Assembly: GCF_000495915.1 (NCBI RefSeq)
Contig: NZ_AOFQ01000005.1
Span: forward strand, 62,001-126,000
Direction of reading: 5' to 3'
Source: Stutzerimonas chloritidismutans AW-1
GTDB taxonomy: Bacteria > Pseudomonadota > Gammaproteobacteria > Pseudomonadales > Pseudomonadaceae
Length of the DNA: 64,000 nt
In this document: in pieces, positions 26,077 through 34,302 of the stretch
Numbering within the stretch: position 1 is the first letter of the stretch
Layout of the letters: every line of letters begins with the position of its first letter
Translations under genes and position numbers: made by a program
Notes under the pieces: generated by a model
Database searches by the model: none
Told to the model about the DNA's origin: nothing
What the model saw: the letters and a program-made list of their open reading frames with translations, nothing else

Positions 26077-28350
26077 TCAGACCGTGACAAGCTGCCGGGC
26101 CAGTGCGACCTCGACGGAATCACCATCCTGGTTCAGAACATCCAGGCCCGACTCGGGTACGTCTCCCGACGTGCTTTGCGAGACCATGATCTTCCTGGCC
26201 ATCAACCCCAGGCAGGTCATCTGCGAGGAGTTGGCATAGCCCAGGTAGATCACGCGCACCGGCTGCTTCTGGCCGATGCGCCATGAGCGCCGGGCGGCCT
26301 GCTGCAGCGAATACACGTTGTAGCCGGACTGGAGGAACACGATGGTCGGGAACTCCAGCAGGTCCAGGCCGGTTTTCACCAGCTCGGGATTGGTGATGAG
26401 CACGTCGATGCCACGGTCCAACTGCTCGGCGATCCAGTCCTCGCGGCGGGAGGCATCCACGCTCGCGCGCAGTACCGCAACCTTGAAGCCTTCCTGCTCC
26501 AGCAGCACCTTCAAACGCGACGTGGTATCGCGCGTGCCGGTGTAGACCGAATAGACCAGGGTCTTGCGACCTTCCGCCTTCTCTTGCTTGCAGATCTCGA
26601 TCAGCTCGCGCTCCTTGGGCATCACCTCCAGCTCGTTGAACTGAGCCGGTACGAACGCCAAGGTGTTGCGCGTGCGCGGATGCACCACGGTTTCCGACCG
26701 GAAGCAGCAGTCCGGCCAGGCCAGCAGCACGTTGAGGACCACACCGAGCAGCGTCGTGTCGCGCTTCGCCAGGGCCTGCTTCAGCTCCTGGGTCAGGCGA
26801 CCCGCCAGATCGCGGTAGGCCGCGGCTTGCGCCGTGTCCATCGCGACTTCGCGGAACTCCTCGTCGTAGGGCGGCAGCACGTTGCCACCGATGTCCTTCA
26901 ACTTGAGGAAGACCGTGAACGGCAGGACGCAACGCAGTACGCCCTTGGGACCGAAACCCGGCGCCTTGACCGTGCGCACCGATACCTTGGTGCCCTTGGC
27001 CGTCTTGTGCGCCGTGCCGGTGCTCTCGGAGTAGATGTCCTTCAAGACACCGTGATCGCGCATGAACGCCATCGCGGCCGAGGTCATGCTGCCGCTCTTC
27101 GTCGGCCGGTAGCCGTCTTCGATCATCCGCCCCGGCAGGGCGCGGAACAGCAGGTGGAACAGGTCGTCGCCGTAGCCGCCCATCAGCGTGCCGGTGAGCA
27201 ATAGCGTCTTGCGCGCCTTGGCCGCCAACACCCCCATGGCCTGGCCCTGTGCGGAGCCGCCGTTCTTGTACTCGTGCGCCTCGTCGGCGATGAGCAGGTC
27301 GAACGTGCCTTGGGGAAGCTGCCTCTTGATGAACTCGGACGGCTGGTAGCCGCCCTCGCCGAAGCCGAACTCCATGTTGGCCATCGCACGTTCCATGCGA
27401 TGGGCTTGCCGGTCCGAGAAGACCAGCTCGCCGTTGCCATCCATCAGGTTGATGAACTCGTGGATGTTGTCCCCGAGCATCGACGCGAGGAAGGCGTCAC
27501 CGAACTTCTGCATCAGCTTCTGCGCGGTGACTTCGCCAATGGTTGGAATACGCTTCAGTGCCTTGAGCACCGTCGAGGACTGGTCGCTGGCGGACAGCCC
27601 TCTGGGACGGATCAACGACCACAGCGGTGCACGGCAGTGGCTGCACTTGCGGCGGGACTCCTCGGCTTCGAGTTCGACCGGGTTGATCGGCTCGCCGTCG
27701 AGGTCGGTGATGACATGCCCGCAATCCGGGCAGGCCCCCACGTCGCCGTGAGGCGTGCGCCGCCGAACGAAGACAGGCTTCCAGTGGAACCCCATCCGCA
27801 TCCGCACGCGGCCCAGGACGAAGAACTCCTGGCCCTGGGCCGGCACGCCCAACTGCTCGCGCAGTTTCAGCAGCTTGACCAGCGTGTCCGGGCCATTGAG
27901 CACCCAGACCTTGGCACCGGCCACCGTCTCCTGGATTTCGCGCCGCCACTTGTAGACCAAGTGGGGTGGCGAGAGCACCAGGGTGCGGCGGTAGCCCTCG
28001 GCGTTGAGCACGGCGGCCGTGGCGATGCCGACGGTCGTCTTGCCGCAGCCCATCTCGCCATTGACGATCGCGGCGCGTTCGCCGCGATCGACCAACAGCT
28101 CGGTGACGGCGTGGACCACATCGGCTTGCGCCGGGAACAGCTTGCGCTTGAGCGCGGCGAGGATCAGTTGCCTATGCACCCGCACCTGGCCGGTGTAGAC
28201 CGGAGGATTGGCGCGGTTCAGCGAATCGAGCAACTCGTCGCCGAACTCCGATACGAAGTCCTGCAGGCTGAGCGTGAGGGGTGAAGCAGCCGTTTCGAGC
28301 AGGTCGCCCTGCACAGCGGTTTCGGGAACGGTTTCGAGATCGAGGGACAT
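26077..28350 (-). CDS. SNF2-like DEAH helicase of the ICE
   Basis: 757 residues from ATG 28350. Walker A GEMGCGKTT (about 97-105), then a zinc-ribbon insertion (CPDCGH, later CSHC), the Walker B box IADEAHE and LLTGT. The C-terminal helicase domain has VLITNPELVKTGLDL and QQAARRSWRIGQKQPVRVIY, which is SWI2/SNF2 motif V-VI. SNF2-type helicases of this layout are regular in PFGI-1/clc-like ICEs between the conserved small genes and pilL. The function is probably nucleoprotein remodelling during ICE replication or transfer. A bona fide terminator follows and a hairpin leader precedes it. Confidence 0.88.
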   Translation of the reverse strand: MSLDLETVPETAVQGDLLETAASPLTLSLQDFVSEFGDELLDSLNRANPPVYTGQVRVHRQLILAALKRKLFPAQADVVHAVTELLVDRGERAAIVNGEMGCGKTTVGIATAAVLNAEGYRRTLVLSPPHLVYKWRREIQETVAGAKVWVLNGPDTLVKLLKLREQLGVPAQGQEFFVLGRVRMRMGFHWKPVFVRRRTPHGDVGACPDCGHVITDLDGEPINPVELEAEESRRKCSHCRAPLWSLIRPRGLSASDQSSTVLKALKRIPTIGEVTAQKLMQKFGDAFLASMLGDNIHEFINLMDGNGELVFSDRQAHRMERAMANMEFGFGEGGYQPSEFIKRQLPQGTFDLLIADEAHEYKNGGSAQGQAMGVLAAKARKTLLLTGTLMGGYGDDLFHLLFRALPGRMIEDGYRPTKSGSMTSAAMAFMRDHGVLKDIYSESTGTAHKTAKGTKVSVRTVKAPGFGPKGVLRCVLPFTVFLKLKDIGGNVLPPYDEEFREVAMDTAQAAAYRDLAGRLTQELKQALAKRDTTLLGVVLNVLLAWPDCCFRSETVVHPRTRNTLAFVPAQFNELEVMPKERELIEICKQEKAEGRKTLVYSVYTGTRDTTSRLKVLLEQEGFKVAVLRASVDASRREDWIAEQLDRGIDVLITNPELVKTGLDLLEFPTIVFLQSGYNVYSLQQAARRSWRIGQKQPVRVIYLGYANSSQMTCLGLMARKIMVSQSTSGDVPESGLDVLNQDGDSVEVALARQLVTV

Positions 28351-28369
28351 GGTGATGCTCCAAAGCAAT

Positions 28370-28407
28370 GGGGCATGCACCTCCCCCACGGGGCGGTGAC
28401 ATGCCCC
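28370..28407 (-). repeat. Leader hairpin before the helicase gene
   Basis: Arms GGGGCATG (28370-28377) and CATGCCCC (28400-28407), with a nested GC stem inside, starting 20 bp upstream of the helicase ATG. It is one of a series of hairpins in successive spacers of this block. Confidence 0.5.
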
Positions 28408-28421
28408 TGGGTGGGAAGAAA

Positions 28422-28442
28422 GAAGCGGCGCGAGGCCGCTGG
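28422..28442 (-). terminator. Terminator-like hairpin after the small ICE gene
   Basis: On the - strand: AGCGGC, loop CTCGC, GCCGCT, then TCTTTCTT. It is 8 bp downstream of the gene at 28450-28755 and upstream of the helicase leader hairpin. The tail is pyrimidine-rich rather than pure U, so termination may be partial. Confidence 0.5.
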
Positions 28443-28449
28443 ATGCGGA

Positions 28450-28755
28450 TCAGTATTCGCTGGGCAACAGCAGCGTGGTGACGCTGCGATCCCATTCGGT
28501 GATGATCCAGAGCTTCAGGCCGGGCGTGACCTGGTAGGACGAGAACAGACGATCCTCGCCGGACTTCAGCGCGGCGTCGTTCTGCCGCCGATCGCTGTCG
28601 CTCAGGTCGCCCCAATCGCCATGAAGATGGCGGCGCAGGTACGGCGAGGGGTTGAGCCGGCCCTGTCGGACCAGCTCGTCGACGCCGGCGGTCATGACCA
28701 CCTGCCCTGGCGAAAAGCGTGCTTGTGACCCGAGGTTGAGGACTGCGAGTGCCAT
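28450..28755 (-). CDS. Conserved small ICE protein, unknown function
   Basis: 101 residues from ATG 28755, preceded by a GGAG-type site. Visible features: GQVVMTAGVDELVRQGRLN, PSPYLRRHLHGDWGDLSDSD and the conserved end SVTTLLLPSEY. It has no catalytic motif, signal or membrane segment. The ORF lies in the row of single genes that precede the SNF2-like helicase in this ICE class. I do not recognise a functional domain. Confidence 0.72.
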   Translation of the reverse strand: MALAVLNLGSQARFSPGQVVMTAGVDELVRQGRLNPSPYLRRHLHGDWGDLSDSDRRQNDAALKSGEDRLFSSYQVTPGLKLWIITEWDRSVTTLLLPSEY

Positions 28756-28778
28756 GGTGGTTTCTCCTTCTGGAAGAA

Positions 28779-28813
28779 GGGGCCACGGCACCCCATCGGG
28801 GCAACGTGACCCC
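28779..28813 (-). repeat. Leader hairpin before the 28450-28755 gene
   Basis: Arms GGGGCCACG and CGTGACCCC (one mismatch) enclose a second GC pair (CACCCC/GGGGCA). The - strand tail reads CCCCTTCTTCC. It lies between the methyltransferase-like gene and the small gene. Confidence 0.45.
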
Positions 28814-28856
28814 GGTGGGTGGATGAAAGCGACGGCGAACCGTCAGGGAACAGCGA

Positions 28857-29966
28857 TCAGCGGATGGTCAGCACTTCGCCCCACGTGGGCGATCCCAGCG
28901 TCAAGTCCCATGCACGAATGACCGGCACGAACTTGTCGGTGAGGATGCGCGTCTCGGCCACGGAGCCGTCGTCGCGTTCGGTGTATTCCGTCTGGAGCGT
29001 CTTCTCCTTGTGGGTGTCACCTTTGACTACCAGCACGCGCCCGGTCTTGGACGTCACTACGCCGGAAATCGCGCCCGCGGCCAGGGCCAGGGCGAGATGC
29101 CAGTGCGACAAGGCCCGCGCGGGCGGACGCAGCGACTGCTGCGCGGCCCCCAGGTGCGTATCGAGCGCCGGCCAGAGTCCTTGCAGCCGGCCGACTTCAT
29201 CGGCGAACTGCTCGGGCTCCATCGTCACGCGATAGAAGTGCTCCGGCTCGGCCGGGCTGGCAGGGACGGTGTACGGCAGGAACGGCCATTCGAGCGGCAG
29301 TTCCTCGGCTTCGGCGTCACCCTGTCCAATCTGCAGCAGCAGACCGCGGGTGGCCTTGACCGAATCCGATGCCTGGTCGCGCTGACGAATCCTGCGACCG
29401 AAGATCACCACCTGCTTGAACTGCGTTTCCACCGCACGGTAGATGCGCAGGTCGGCGAAGTGGCGCGTCAGCCATCCGACCAGCTCGGCGTCGAGCACGT
29501 AGGACGGCACGATGAAGATCAGCACGCCGCCGTACTGCAGCAGCGGCAGCGCGCGCTGATAGAACAGCTTTTCCAGCCGCGCACGGCCCTGGCCCTGATA
29601 GCCGATGTTGCCGTTCACGTCCTTGCTCAGGTCGCCATACGGCGGGTTCAGCCACAGCAGCCCGAAGGACTGGCGCGAGATCAGCGTGTCCATCAGGTCA
29701 CCGTGGATGCAGCGATCGACCAGTTGCCGTGCGTGGCGGGCACGCTCGGCGTCGTACTCGACGACGAAGGCCTGGACCTGCTCGCGCCCGAGGGCGTGGG
29801 CGGCTTCGGCAATCGCCACGCCTTCGCCGGCGCAGGGATCGAGGATGGACATGGAGCCGGGAGACGGCGCCAGTGCGGACAAGGCCCGCTCCAGCGTCGG
29901 CTCGTCGGTGGGGAAGTAGCCGTTACGAATGAAATTGCGCGCCAGGCGCGGAAACATGAGTGCCAT
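28857..29966 (-). CDS. DUF6094-like SAM-dependent methyltransferase of the ICE
   Basis: 369 residues from ATG 29966 (AGGAG just upstream); the longer upstream frame is spurious. Motif I LDPCAGEGVA (about 43-52) and motif IV LLWLNPPYGD (about 104-113) are those of N6-adenine DNA methyltransferases. The C-terminal half carries a conserved unnamed domain ending WGEVLTIR. Proteins of this type are standard in PFGI-1-like ICEs and may protect the incoming element from restriction, or may be regulatory. No cognate endonuclease gene is adjacent. Confidence 0.82.
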   Translation of the reverse strand: MALMFPRLARNFIRNGYFPTDEPTLERALSALAPSPGSMSILDPCAGEGVAIAEAAHALGREQVQAFVVEYDAERARHARQLVDRCIHGDLMDTLISRQSFGLLWLNPPYGDLSKDVNGNIGYQGQGRARLEKLFYQRALPLLQYGGVLIFIVPSYVLDAELVGWLTRHFADLRIYRAVETQFKQVVIFGRRIRQRDQASDSVKATRGLLLQIGQGDAEAEELPLEWPFLPYTVPASPAEPEHFYRVTMEPEQFADEVGRLQGLWPALDTHLGAAQQSLRPPARALSHWHLALALAAGAISGVVTSKTGRVLVVKGDTHKEKTLQTEYTERDDGSVAETRILTDKFVPVIRAWDLTLGSPTWGEVLTIR

Positions 29967-30031
29967 GGATTTCTCCTGGTGATGGATGAGGGAAGGCGGG
30001 CACGCGCGGCGCGCATGCCCGTGGGGATGGC

Positions 30032-30682
30032 TCACGCCACACGCCGAAGCGGTGCGTTCGCGGCCAGTTCGTACTGCGTGGCGCCGAGGGTGCCGTTGCG
30101 GATCAGCTCGCCCAACGCCTTCGTCAGCGCCGGGACATCGAGGGCCAGCCGATGGCCTTCCAGCGGCCCGAGGGCCAAGGGAAGACCGGTCAGCATCCGC
30201 CGTGTCTGCAACAGCTCCAGCACGGTGCCGCGCCAGTGGTCGAGCAGTGGCAGCGGGCAGGTGTCCTGCACCAGCGTCCACAGCCGGTCGAGCCGGTGAG
30301 CGGAATCCCTGGGCAGAAGCGCCAGCGCGCTGGCGTTGGCCTTGTCTGGCTTCACGCAGCGACGATCGAACAGCCACACATTCGTCAGCGAACCGAACAG
30401 CGTTCGCCGATAGGCGCGGGTGATGCGCTTTTCCAGGTTCTCGACGTTGCCGACGAAGACCGGGATGGATGCGCCCTGCTCGGTGATGACGTGGAACTGA
30501 TCCAGTCCCTGTTCATCCCGGCCGAGGGTCAGGCGGGCGAGGAACTCCTGAACGGCGGTGTCGCGCGCCCAGATCGAGAGAAAGACGAGATTGCCCTGCT
30601 CGTCACCGACGCAACCGTCGGCCATGAGGTCGGGGCATTCGTCGATGCGGTACAGCGGTTTCGCGGAAGAAGGTGCAGGCAT
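30032..30682 (-). CDS. Conserved ICE protein, unknown function
   Basis: 216 residues from ATG 30682. Blocks: YRIDECPDLMADGCVGDEQG, IPVFVGNVENLEKRITRAYR, NVWLFDRRCVKPDKANA and LLDHWRGTVLELLQTRRML. It is soluble, with no signal or membrane segment and no enzyme motif that I recognise. Sequence content and position in the block of single ICE genes mark it as backbone, not cargo. Confidence 0.68.
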   Translation of the reverse strand: MPAPSSAKPLYRIDECPDLMADGCVGDEQGNLVFLSIWARDTAVQEFLARLTLGRDEQGLDQFHVITEQGASIPVFVGNVENLEKRITRAYRRTLFGSLTNVWLFDRRCVKPDKANASALALLPRDSAHRLDRLWTLVQDTCPLPLLDHWRGTVLELLQTRRMLTGLPLALGPLEGHRLALDVPALTKALGELIRNGTLGATQYELAANAPLRRVA

Positions 30683-30766
30683 GGTGATGTCCTCTTGAAA
30701 ATGAAGGAGCAACCACAGCCCGCGGGGCCATGCTCGCCCCGGTTGGGTGAAGGAAGATGCGTGCCG

Positions 30767-31132
30767 CTAGACAGCGCGTCCCGCGTGGAAGCGGTGAACC
30801 CGCTCGCGCCACTCGGAGCTTTGCACCGGCGCCATGTCGAGATAGCGCAGCGGGCACGAGTAGTAGTACGGATGCACGGACTCATCGAGGGACTTGTAGC
30901 CCCAATCGCCGCCCGAGCTTTCCAGCAGGTGGCAGCCGATGTAGCAGACGGACTCACCGGCCGCGAGGCCCATGACGCCCGCCTGCCTGGCGGTGACGCG
31001 AACCACGGTCCACAGAACGTCGCCGTCCAGCGTGTGGTCGATGACTTCGCAGCAAGCGCGTTCGGACGCCTGCGGAGCGATCAGCTCGCGGATCAACTGA
31101 TCGCGCGTCTGACGAACGAAGGTCCAGCCCAT
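30767..31132 (-). CDS. Conserved small ICE protein, unknown function
   Basis: 121 residues. Begins MGWTFVRQTRDQLIRELIAP; contains DGDVLWTVVRV, YIGCHLLESSGGDWGYKSLD and ESVHPYYYSCPLRYLDMAP. It resembles the DUF6927-type small proteins seen in such elements, but I cannot confirm that. ATG 31132 has GGAGA-type spacing upstream. Hairpins lie in the spacers on both sides. Confidence 0.65.
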   Translation of the reverse strand: MGWTFVRQTRDQLIRELIAPQASERACCEVIDHTLDGDVLWTVVRVTARQAGVMGLAAGESVCYIGCHLLESSGGDWGYKSLDESVHPYYYSCPLRYLDMAPVQSSEWRERVHRFHAGRAV

Positions 31133-31149
31133 GAAGGTCTCCTTGAAGA

Positions 31150-31193
31150 AATGGCCGGAGCCCTCCCCGTCGGGGGAGAACCCCGGCGGGTGG
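31150..31193 (-). repeat. Leader hairpin before the 30767-31132 gene
   Basis: On the - strand, GCCGG and CCGGC outer arms flank TCTCCCC/CGGGGAG inner arms, followed by ATTTCTTC. It is one of the serial spacer hairpins of this block. Confidence 0.45.
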
Positions 31194-31221
31194 CGGAATG
31201 CCGCGCAAGGCGGCGGATGGA

Positions 31222-31833
31222 TCAGGCAGCTTTGAGGTGCCAGTCCTGGGACAACGGAGCGAACTCGTAGCCCAGCTTGTCAAGACGGTCGCGCTGCTGA
31301 CGCAGCACACGACGATCCACGGTCGCATCGAGCTTCACGGTCTCGCCCAGGGGCCACAAGGCACCGAACAGCGCCGCGTCGTCTGCCTCGGCCGAGGCCG
31401 CAGCGGACACGGGAGCCGGTTCGCTGCCGAACGGCGTGGTATCGACCAGGGGATCGCGCGGACTGCGCGGCTTCGCCTTCGGCTTGGCCGGGGGCGTTGC
31501 CGGCGCGGGCGCCTGCGCTTCCTCGTCGATTGGATCGACTTCCTGCGGACTCAGCCGGCGGGCTTCGTCGCGGCTCAGGGCGTCGATGTTGGACAGCGTC
31601 ATCCCGCCCAGATGGGCGCGGATCTCGATGACCATGCGGCCGTTGGCGTTGTACGTGGAGGGGCGAATCTCGACGATGGCGAAATCACCGTCGTACTTGC
31701 CCTCGCGGTACTGATCGAGTTCGGCGTTCTTCACGACGAACTCGCCGATCGAGGTCGCCAGGCGGCCGACGTTGAAGTCGCCGTTCCTGCCGTGGATGGT
31801 CTTGATGGCCAGTTGGCCGGGGATGGTGATCAT
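31222..31833 (-). CDS. DUF3275 family ICE protein
   Basis: 203 residues from ATG 31833. The N-terminal 100 residues carry the DUF3275 pattern (MITIPGQLAIKTIHGRNGDF, then VGRLATSIGEFVVK, GDFAIVEIRPS and RMVIEIRAHL). A Pro/Ala/Lys-rich linker and a C-terminal helical part (LRQQRDRLDKLGYEFAPLSQ) follow. This family sits next to the STY4534/DUF3577 protein in PFGI-1-type ICEs, as here. A nucleic-acid-binding role in replication is suspected but unproven. Confidence 0.82.
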   Translation of the reverse strand: MITIPGQLAIKTIHGRNGDFNVGRLATSIGEFVVKNAELDQYREGKYDGDFAIVEIRPSTYNANGRMVIEIRAHLGGMTLSNIDALSRDEARRLSPQEVDPIDEEAQAPAPATPPAKPKAKPRSPRDPLVDTTPFGSEPAPVSAAASAEADDAALFGALWPLGETVKLDATVDRRVLRQQRDRLDKLGYEFAPLSQDWHLKAA

Positions 31834-31860
31834 GAAGGTCTCCTGCTGACGAAGAGAAGA

Positions 31861-31884
31861 CAAGGCCCCGGGGATGGGGCCTTG
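31861..31884 (-). repeat. Perfect hairpin between DUF3577 and DUF3275 genes
   Basis: CAAGGCCCC, 6-nt loop, GGGGCCTTG (9-bp perfect stem), with TCTTCTCTTC following on the - strand. It is 5 bp past the DUF3577 stop, so it can act as terminator or attenuator before the DUF3275 gene. Confidence 0.6.
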
Positions 31885-31888
31885 CGGA

Positions 31889-32440
31889 TCAGAACGACTC
31901 GGCAACGGCCAATGCGGGGGCATCGGCTGCGTCGTCGGCAGCATCGGCGACGGGCTCGGAAGGCTCCGGTGCCGAGGCTTGCTGCGCAGCGGGCGCGTCG
32001 GACGTCACAGGGACTTCCGGGTCGCGCTCGTCGGTCTCGGTCGGCTTGGGTTCGGCCTTGTAGACGAGCTTGCCGTCGACCTTGATCCAACTGACGAACA
32101 GCAGGCGGGCCTTGAGGCTCACACCCTGCTCGCCGGCACGCTTGCCCTTGGAGTAGGTGAAGGTGTCGGTCCACAGGTCGCCCAAGCGGAAGCCGATCAT
32201 CACCTTCTTCTCGGCGTCGACCGCCTGAATGCAGCGGCGCACCAGGTGCTGCGCTTCCGAACCCGATACGCGCGTGTCGAAACGCACATACGAGACGTCG
32301 TCGCTGGGACCGTTCAGAGCCGCGATGTCGCAGGCCAGGAACGCATCGCCTTTCTTGGGCTTCACTTCGCGGATGCGATTGAGATACCCGAGGCCGGTGA
32401 TGTGCAGATCGAAGTAGGACTTTTCGGTGGAAGTGGTCAT
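31889..32440 (-). CDS. STY4534-family ICE replication protein (DUF3577)
   Basis: 183 residues from ATG 32440. It has the DUF3577 blocks SYFDLHITGLGYLNRIREVK, GDAFLACDIAALNGPSDD, RFDTRVSG, and RLGDLWTDTFTYSKGKRAGE followed by LLFVSWIKVDGKLVYK. The OB-like N-terminal region resembles single-strand-binding folds. An Ala/Glu-rich acidic C-terminal tail (PEPSEPVADAADDAAD) is reminiscent of SSB tails. The protein is named for ICE or pathogenicity-island replication and is a core gene of this class. Confidence 0.85.
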   Translation of the reverse strand: MTTSTEKSYFDLHITGLGYLNRIREVKPKKGDAFLACDIAALNGPSDDVSYVRFDTRVSGSEAQHLVRRCIQAVDAEKKVMIGFRLGDLWTDTFTYSKGKRAGEQGVSLKARLLFVSWIKVDGKLVYKAEPKPTETDERDPEVPVTSDAPAAQQASAPEPSEPVADAADDAADAPALAVAESF

Positions 32441-32783
32441 GGTGAATCTCCTGAGAACAATGAGGCGGAGACACACCCGACCCAGGCGGGGAAGGTGTGG
32501 AACCCCCGCGTGGGTTGATGGAACAGCTTGGTGGCATCGCCATCGAGAACCGATGGCCGTTCGCGCATGGATGCCGGTGCGAACTGGAGTGATCAACGCG
32601 GTCGGAACCGCGTCGCAGCCTTGAAGATCGTGGCTGCCTGGGCATGTCGCTGACGGACGTCAGCGGAACATGGCCGGAAGCGTGGCGCCGGGACGGCGCG
32701 CAGGCGAGCGGCAATCGGCACTCGCGGCTGTCCGCATTGCCGGGAAGAAAGAGGCCCCCGGAGCGGGGGCCAGGGATGGGCGG
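32441..32783 (-). other. 343-bp gene-free spacer with promoter-like repeat and terminator
   Basis: No supportable gene. It holds a CACACC/GGTGTG hairpin near the DUF3577 start, copy A of a diverged 60-70-bp intergenic repeat (about 32611-32680), and a strong hairpin at about 32752-32772 (GGCCCCC/GGGGGCC with TCTTTCTT on the - strand) just after the DUF3085-like gene. It probably ends one unit and promotes the next. Confidence 0.6.
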
Positions 32784-33149
32784 TCAGTTACCGCTGGGCG
32801 TGGGAGGAACCGCCTGCAGCGACAGGTGTGTCGCGGTGGCGGACACGTCGAGGTCGTCCTCGCTGCGCAGGATGCGCGCAAACACGCCCTCCTGCGGATC
32901 GAAGAACTCGCCGAAGTCGTCGCCACCGAACTCGGCACGCGCCAGTTCCCACCAGTCGTCGAAGGCCTCGACATCCGGGTTGCAACCGGCGGCATAGGCG
33001 ATGGTCTTCTGGCGACCATCGGGTCGGCGCTCGCCGCACTCGGCCAGAAAGTACACGCCCTGATCCTTGACCAGGATGACGCGGCATTGATTCGCCACCG
33101 CTTCGGCGAGCACGGGCCGCAGCTCCGTGCCTTTGAATCGAACAGTCAT
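32784..33149 (-). CDS. DUF3085-like ICE protein
   Basis: 121 residues. MTVRFKGTELRPVLAEAVAN, ILVKDQGVYFLAECGER, TIAYAAGCNPDVEAFDDWW and GGDDFGEFFD fit the DUF3085 pattern. It is acidic and soluble, with no catalytic signature known to me. ATG 33149 lies 31 bp from a perfect 10-bp hairpin in the upstream spacer, and a terminator-like hairpin follows the stop. Confidence 0.72.
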   Translation of the reverse strand: MTVRFKGTELRPVLAEAVANQCRVILVKDQGVYFLAECGERRPDGRQKTIAYAAGCNPDVEAFDDWWELARAEFGGDDFGEFFDPQEGVFARILRSEDDLDVSATATHLSLQAVPPTPSGN

Positions 33150-33179
33150 GAGTGTGATCTCCAGGGGGCAGGAAAAGAG

Positions 33180-33204
33180 GCTTCCCGCCGCGAGGGCGGG
33201 AAGC
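33180..33204 (-). repeat. Perfect 10-bp hairpin upstream of the DUF3085-like gene
   Basis: GCTTCCCGCC, loop GCGAG, GGCGGGAAGC. The - strand continues CTCTTTTCC, giving a terminator-like tail. It is 10 bp after the stop of the 33215-34012 gene. Confidence 0.62.
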
Positions 33205-33214
33205 TGCTGTGAGA

Positions 33215-34012
33215 TCAGTGCCGGATAGCCTTACGACACGACAGGCACTGCACGCGGATGCGCCGCCAACTCCCGTCGTCGATCAGCCGTTCCAGCGTCT
33301 CGCCGAGGGTGTCGAAGAACACCTCATCGACCCGTTCGACCAGCTCGCCGTCGCGGCGCAGCTCCACCGCGTAGAGGTCGAGGCCACGCTCATACAGCAC
33401 GGTGACGCGACCCTGGAACTTCGTCGTGGCGACGGTGAAGCCGATGGCCGGCGGCGTGCGGATGATGTCGGCGGGCAGCGGATCGACCCAGGTGATGTCC
33501 CGCGCGCCGGCATCCACCAGCATGTGGGTGACGCGCCGGAAACCGTCGGGAGCGGGCAACTGCTCCAGTTGGTCGACCAGTTCCTGCAGCTCGGGGCAGC
33601 GGGGCTTGGGAATCGGCAGCTTCGCCGGTGCGGAACCGAGCACGAACCGCTTCACCGTGTAGGGCTGGCCGTCGGCGGTGAACTCGGTCTGCTCCTCGGG
33701 CGTGTCCGCCCGCTGACCGTCGAAGCGGCGTCTGACATAGGGTTCGACCTGCACCTTGGCGCCCTCGTCGGGCACTTCGGTCACGAGCGTGCGATCGAGT
33801 ACCGCGAACTCGGCCCGTCCCGTCTTGACGACGATGGCCTCGTCGGTGGTGGCGATGACCTTGCCCTCGAAAGGCTTCGGGTCGATGTGAAAGCCCAGCG
33901 TCGAAACCTTGGGCTGGCCGTCGAAGATGTTGAATTTGAACGAACGGACGTTGGAAGGCACATGACCGACAACGAGCGTCGGCATCTGTGCGCGGATGGC
34001 TTGGGTATCCAT
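33215..34012 (-). CDS. Conserved ICE protein, unknown function
   Basis: 265 residues from ATG 34012 (GGAG upstream); the long upstream extension of the frame is not coding. Blocks: VGHVPSNVRSFKFNIFDGQP, FEGKVIATTDEAIVVKTGRA, AVLDRTLVTEVPDEGAKV, then a C-terminal domain with VATTKFQGRVTVLYERGLDL and VQCLSCRKAIRH (a CxxC near the end). It is a regular member of the ICE backbone block. Beta-rich and soluble; no recognised enzyme domain. Confidence 0.68.
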   Translation of the reverse strand: MDTQAIRAQMPTLVVGHVPSNVRSFKFNIFDGQPKVSTLGFHIDPKPFEGKVIATTDEAIVVKTGRAEFAVLDRTLVTEVPDEGAKVQVEPYVRRRFDGQRADTPEEQTEFTADGQPYTVKRFVLGSAPAKLPIPKPRCPELQELVDQLEQLPAPDGFRRVTHMLVDAGARDITWVDPLPADIIRTPPAIGFTVATTKFQGRVTVLYERGLDLYAVELRRDGELVERVDEVFFDTLGETLERLIDDGSWRRIRVQCLSCRKAIRH

Positions 34013-34033
34013 GGGGAGACTCCTTGTGGCAAC

Positions 34034-34070
34034 CAAGGGACTCCCGCCCGCAAGGGAGGTCTGTCCCTTG
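34034..34070 (-). repeat. Leader hairpin before the 33215-34012 gene
   Basis: Arms CAAGGGA and TCCCTTG with inner CTCCC/GGGAG pairs. It starts 22 bp upstream of the gene and has no U-tract, so it is more likely a leader structure than a terminator. Confidence 0.45.
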
Positions 34071-34130
34071 AGGGTGAGGTGGATGGACGCGGGTGCGCCC
34101 GGAGAACGAAGCAACCAGCACGGCGAACCG

Positions 34131-34200
34131 CGCCGCAGTCTTGAAGGTCTCGACTGCCTGGGCATGCTGCCGGCAACGCCAGCGAACATGCGGCCAGCGT
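34131..34200 (-). repeat. Copy B of the ICE intergenic repeat
   Basis: GCAGTCTTGAAGGTC, then GACTGCCTGGGCATGCTG, then CAGCGAACATGCGGCCAGCG, matching the same order of blocks at 32611-32680 (copy A) and, more weakly, 36086-36150 (copy C). Each lies some 120-170 bp upstream of a - strand gene start, so a shared promoter or regulator site is possible. A terminator-like hairpin (GAGCCCC/GGGGCTC with TTCTTTTT) follows the next gene at about 34264-34291. Confidence 0.5.
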
Positions 34201-34302
34201 GCGGCACATGGCGGCGACCGTCCGTTGGGAATCGGCAATGCGCCGGCACCGCGTTCCGCGAAAAAGAAGAGCCCCGACGTGGGGGCTCGAATGGGTTGCG
34301 GG

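Noticed and set aside
27274..28284. 336-codon + strand ORF opposite the SNF2-like helicase
   Set aside because: Antisense to a gene with complete helicase motifs; no homology-like motifs of its own.
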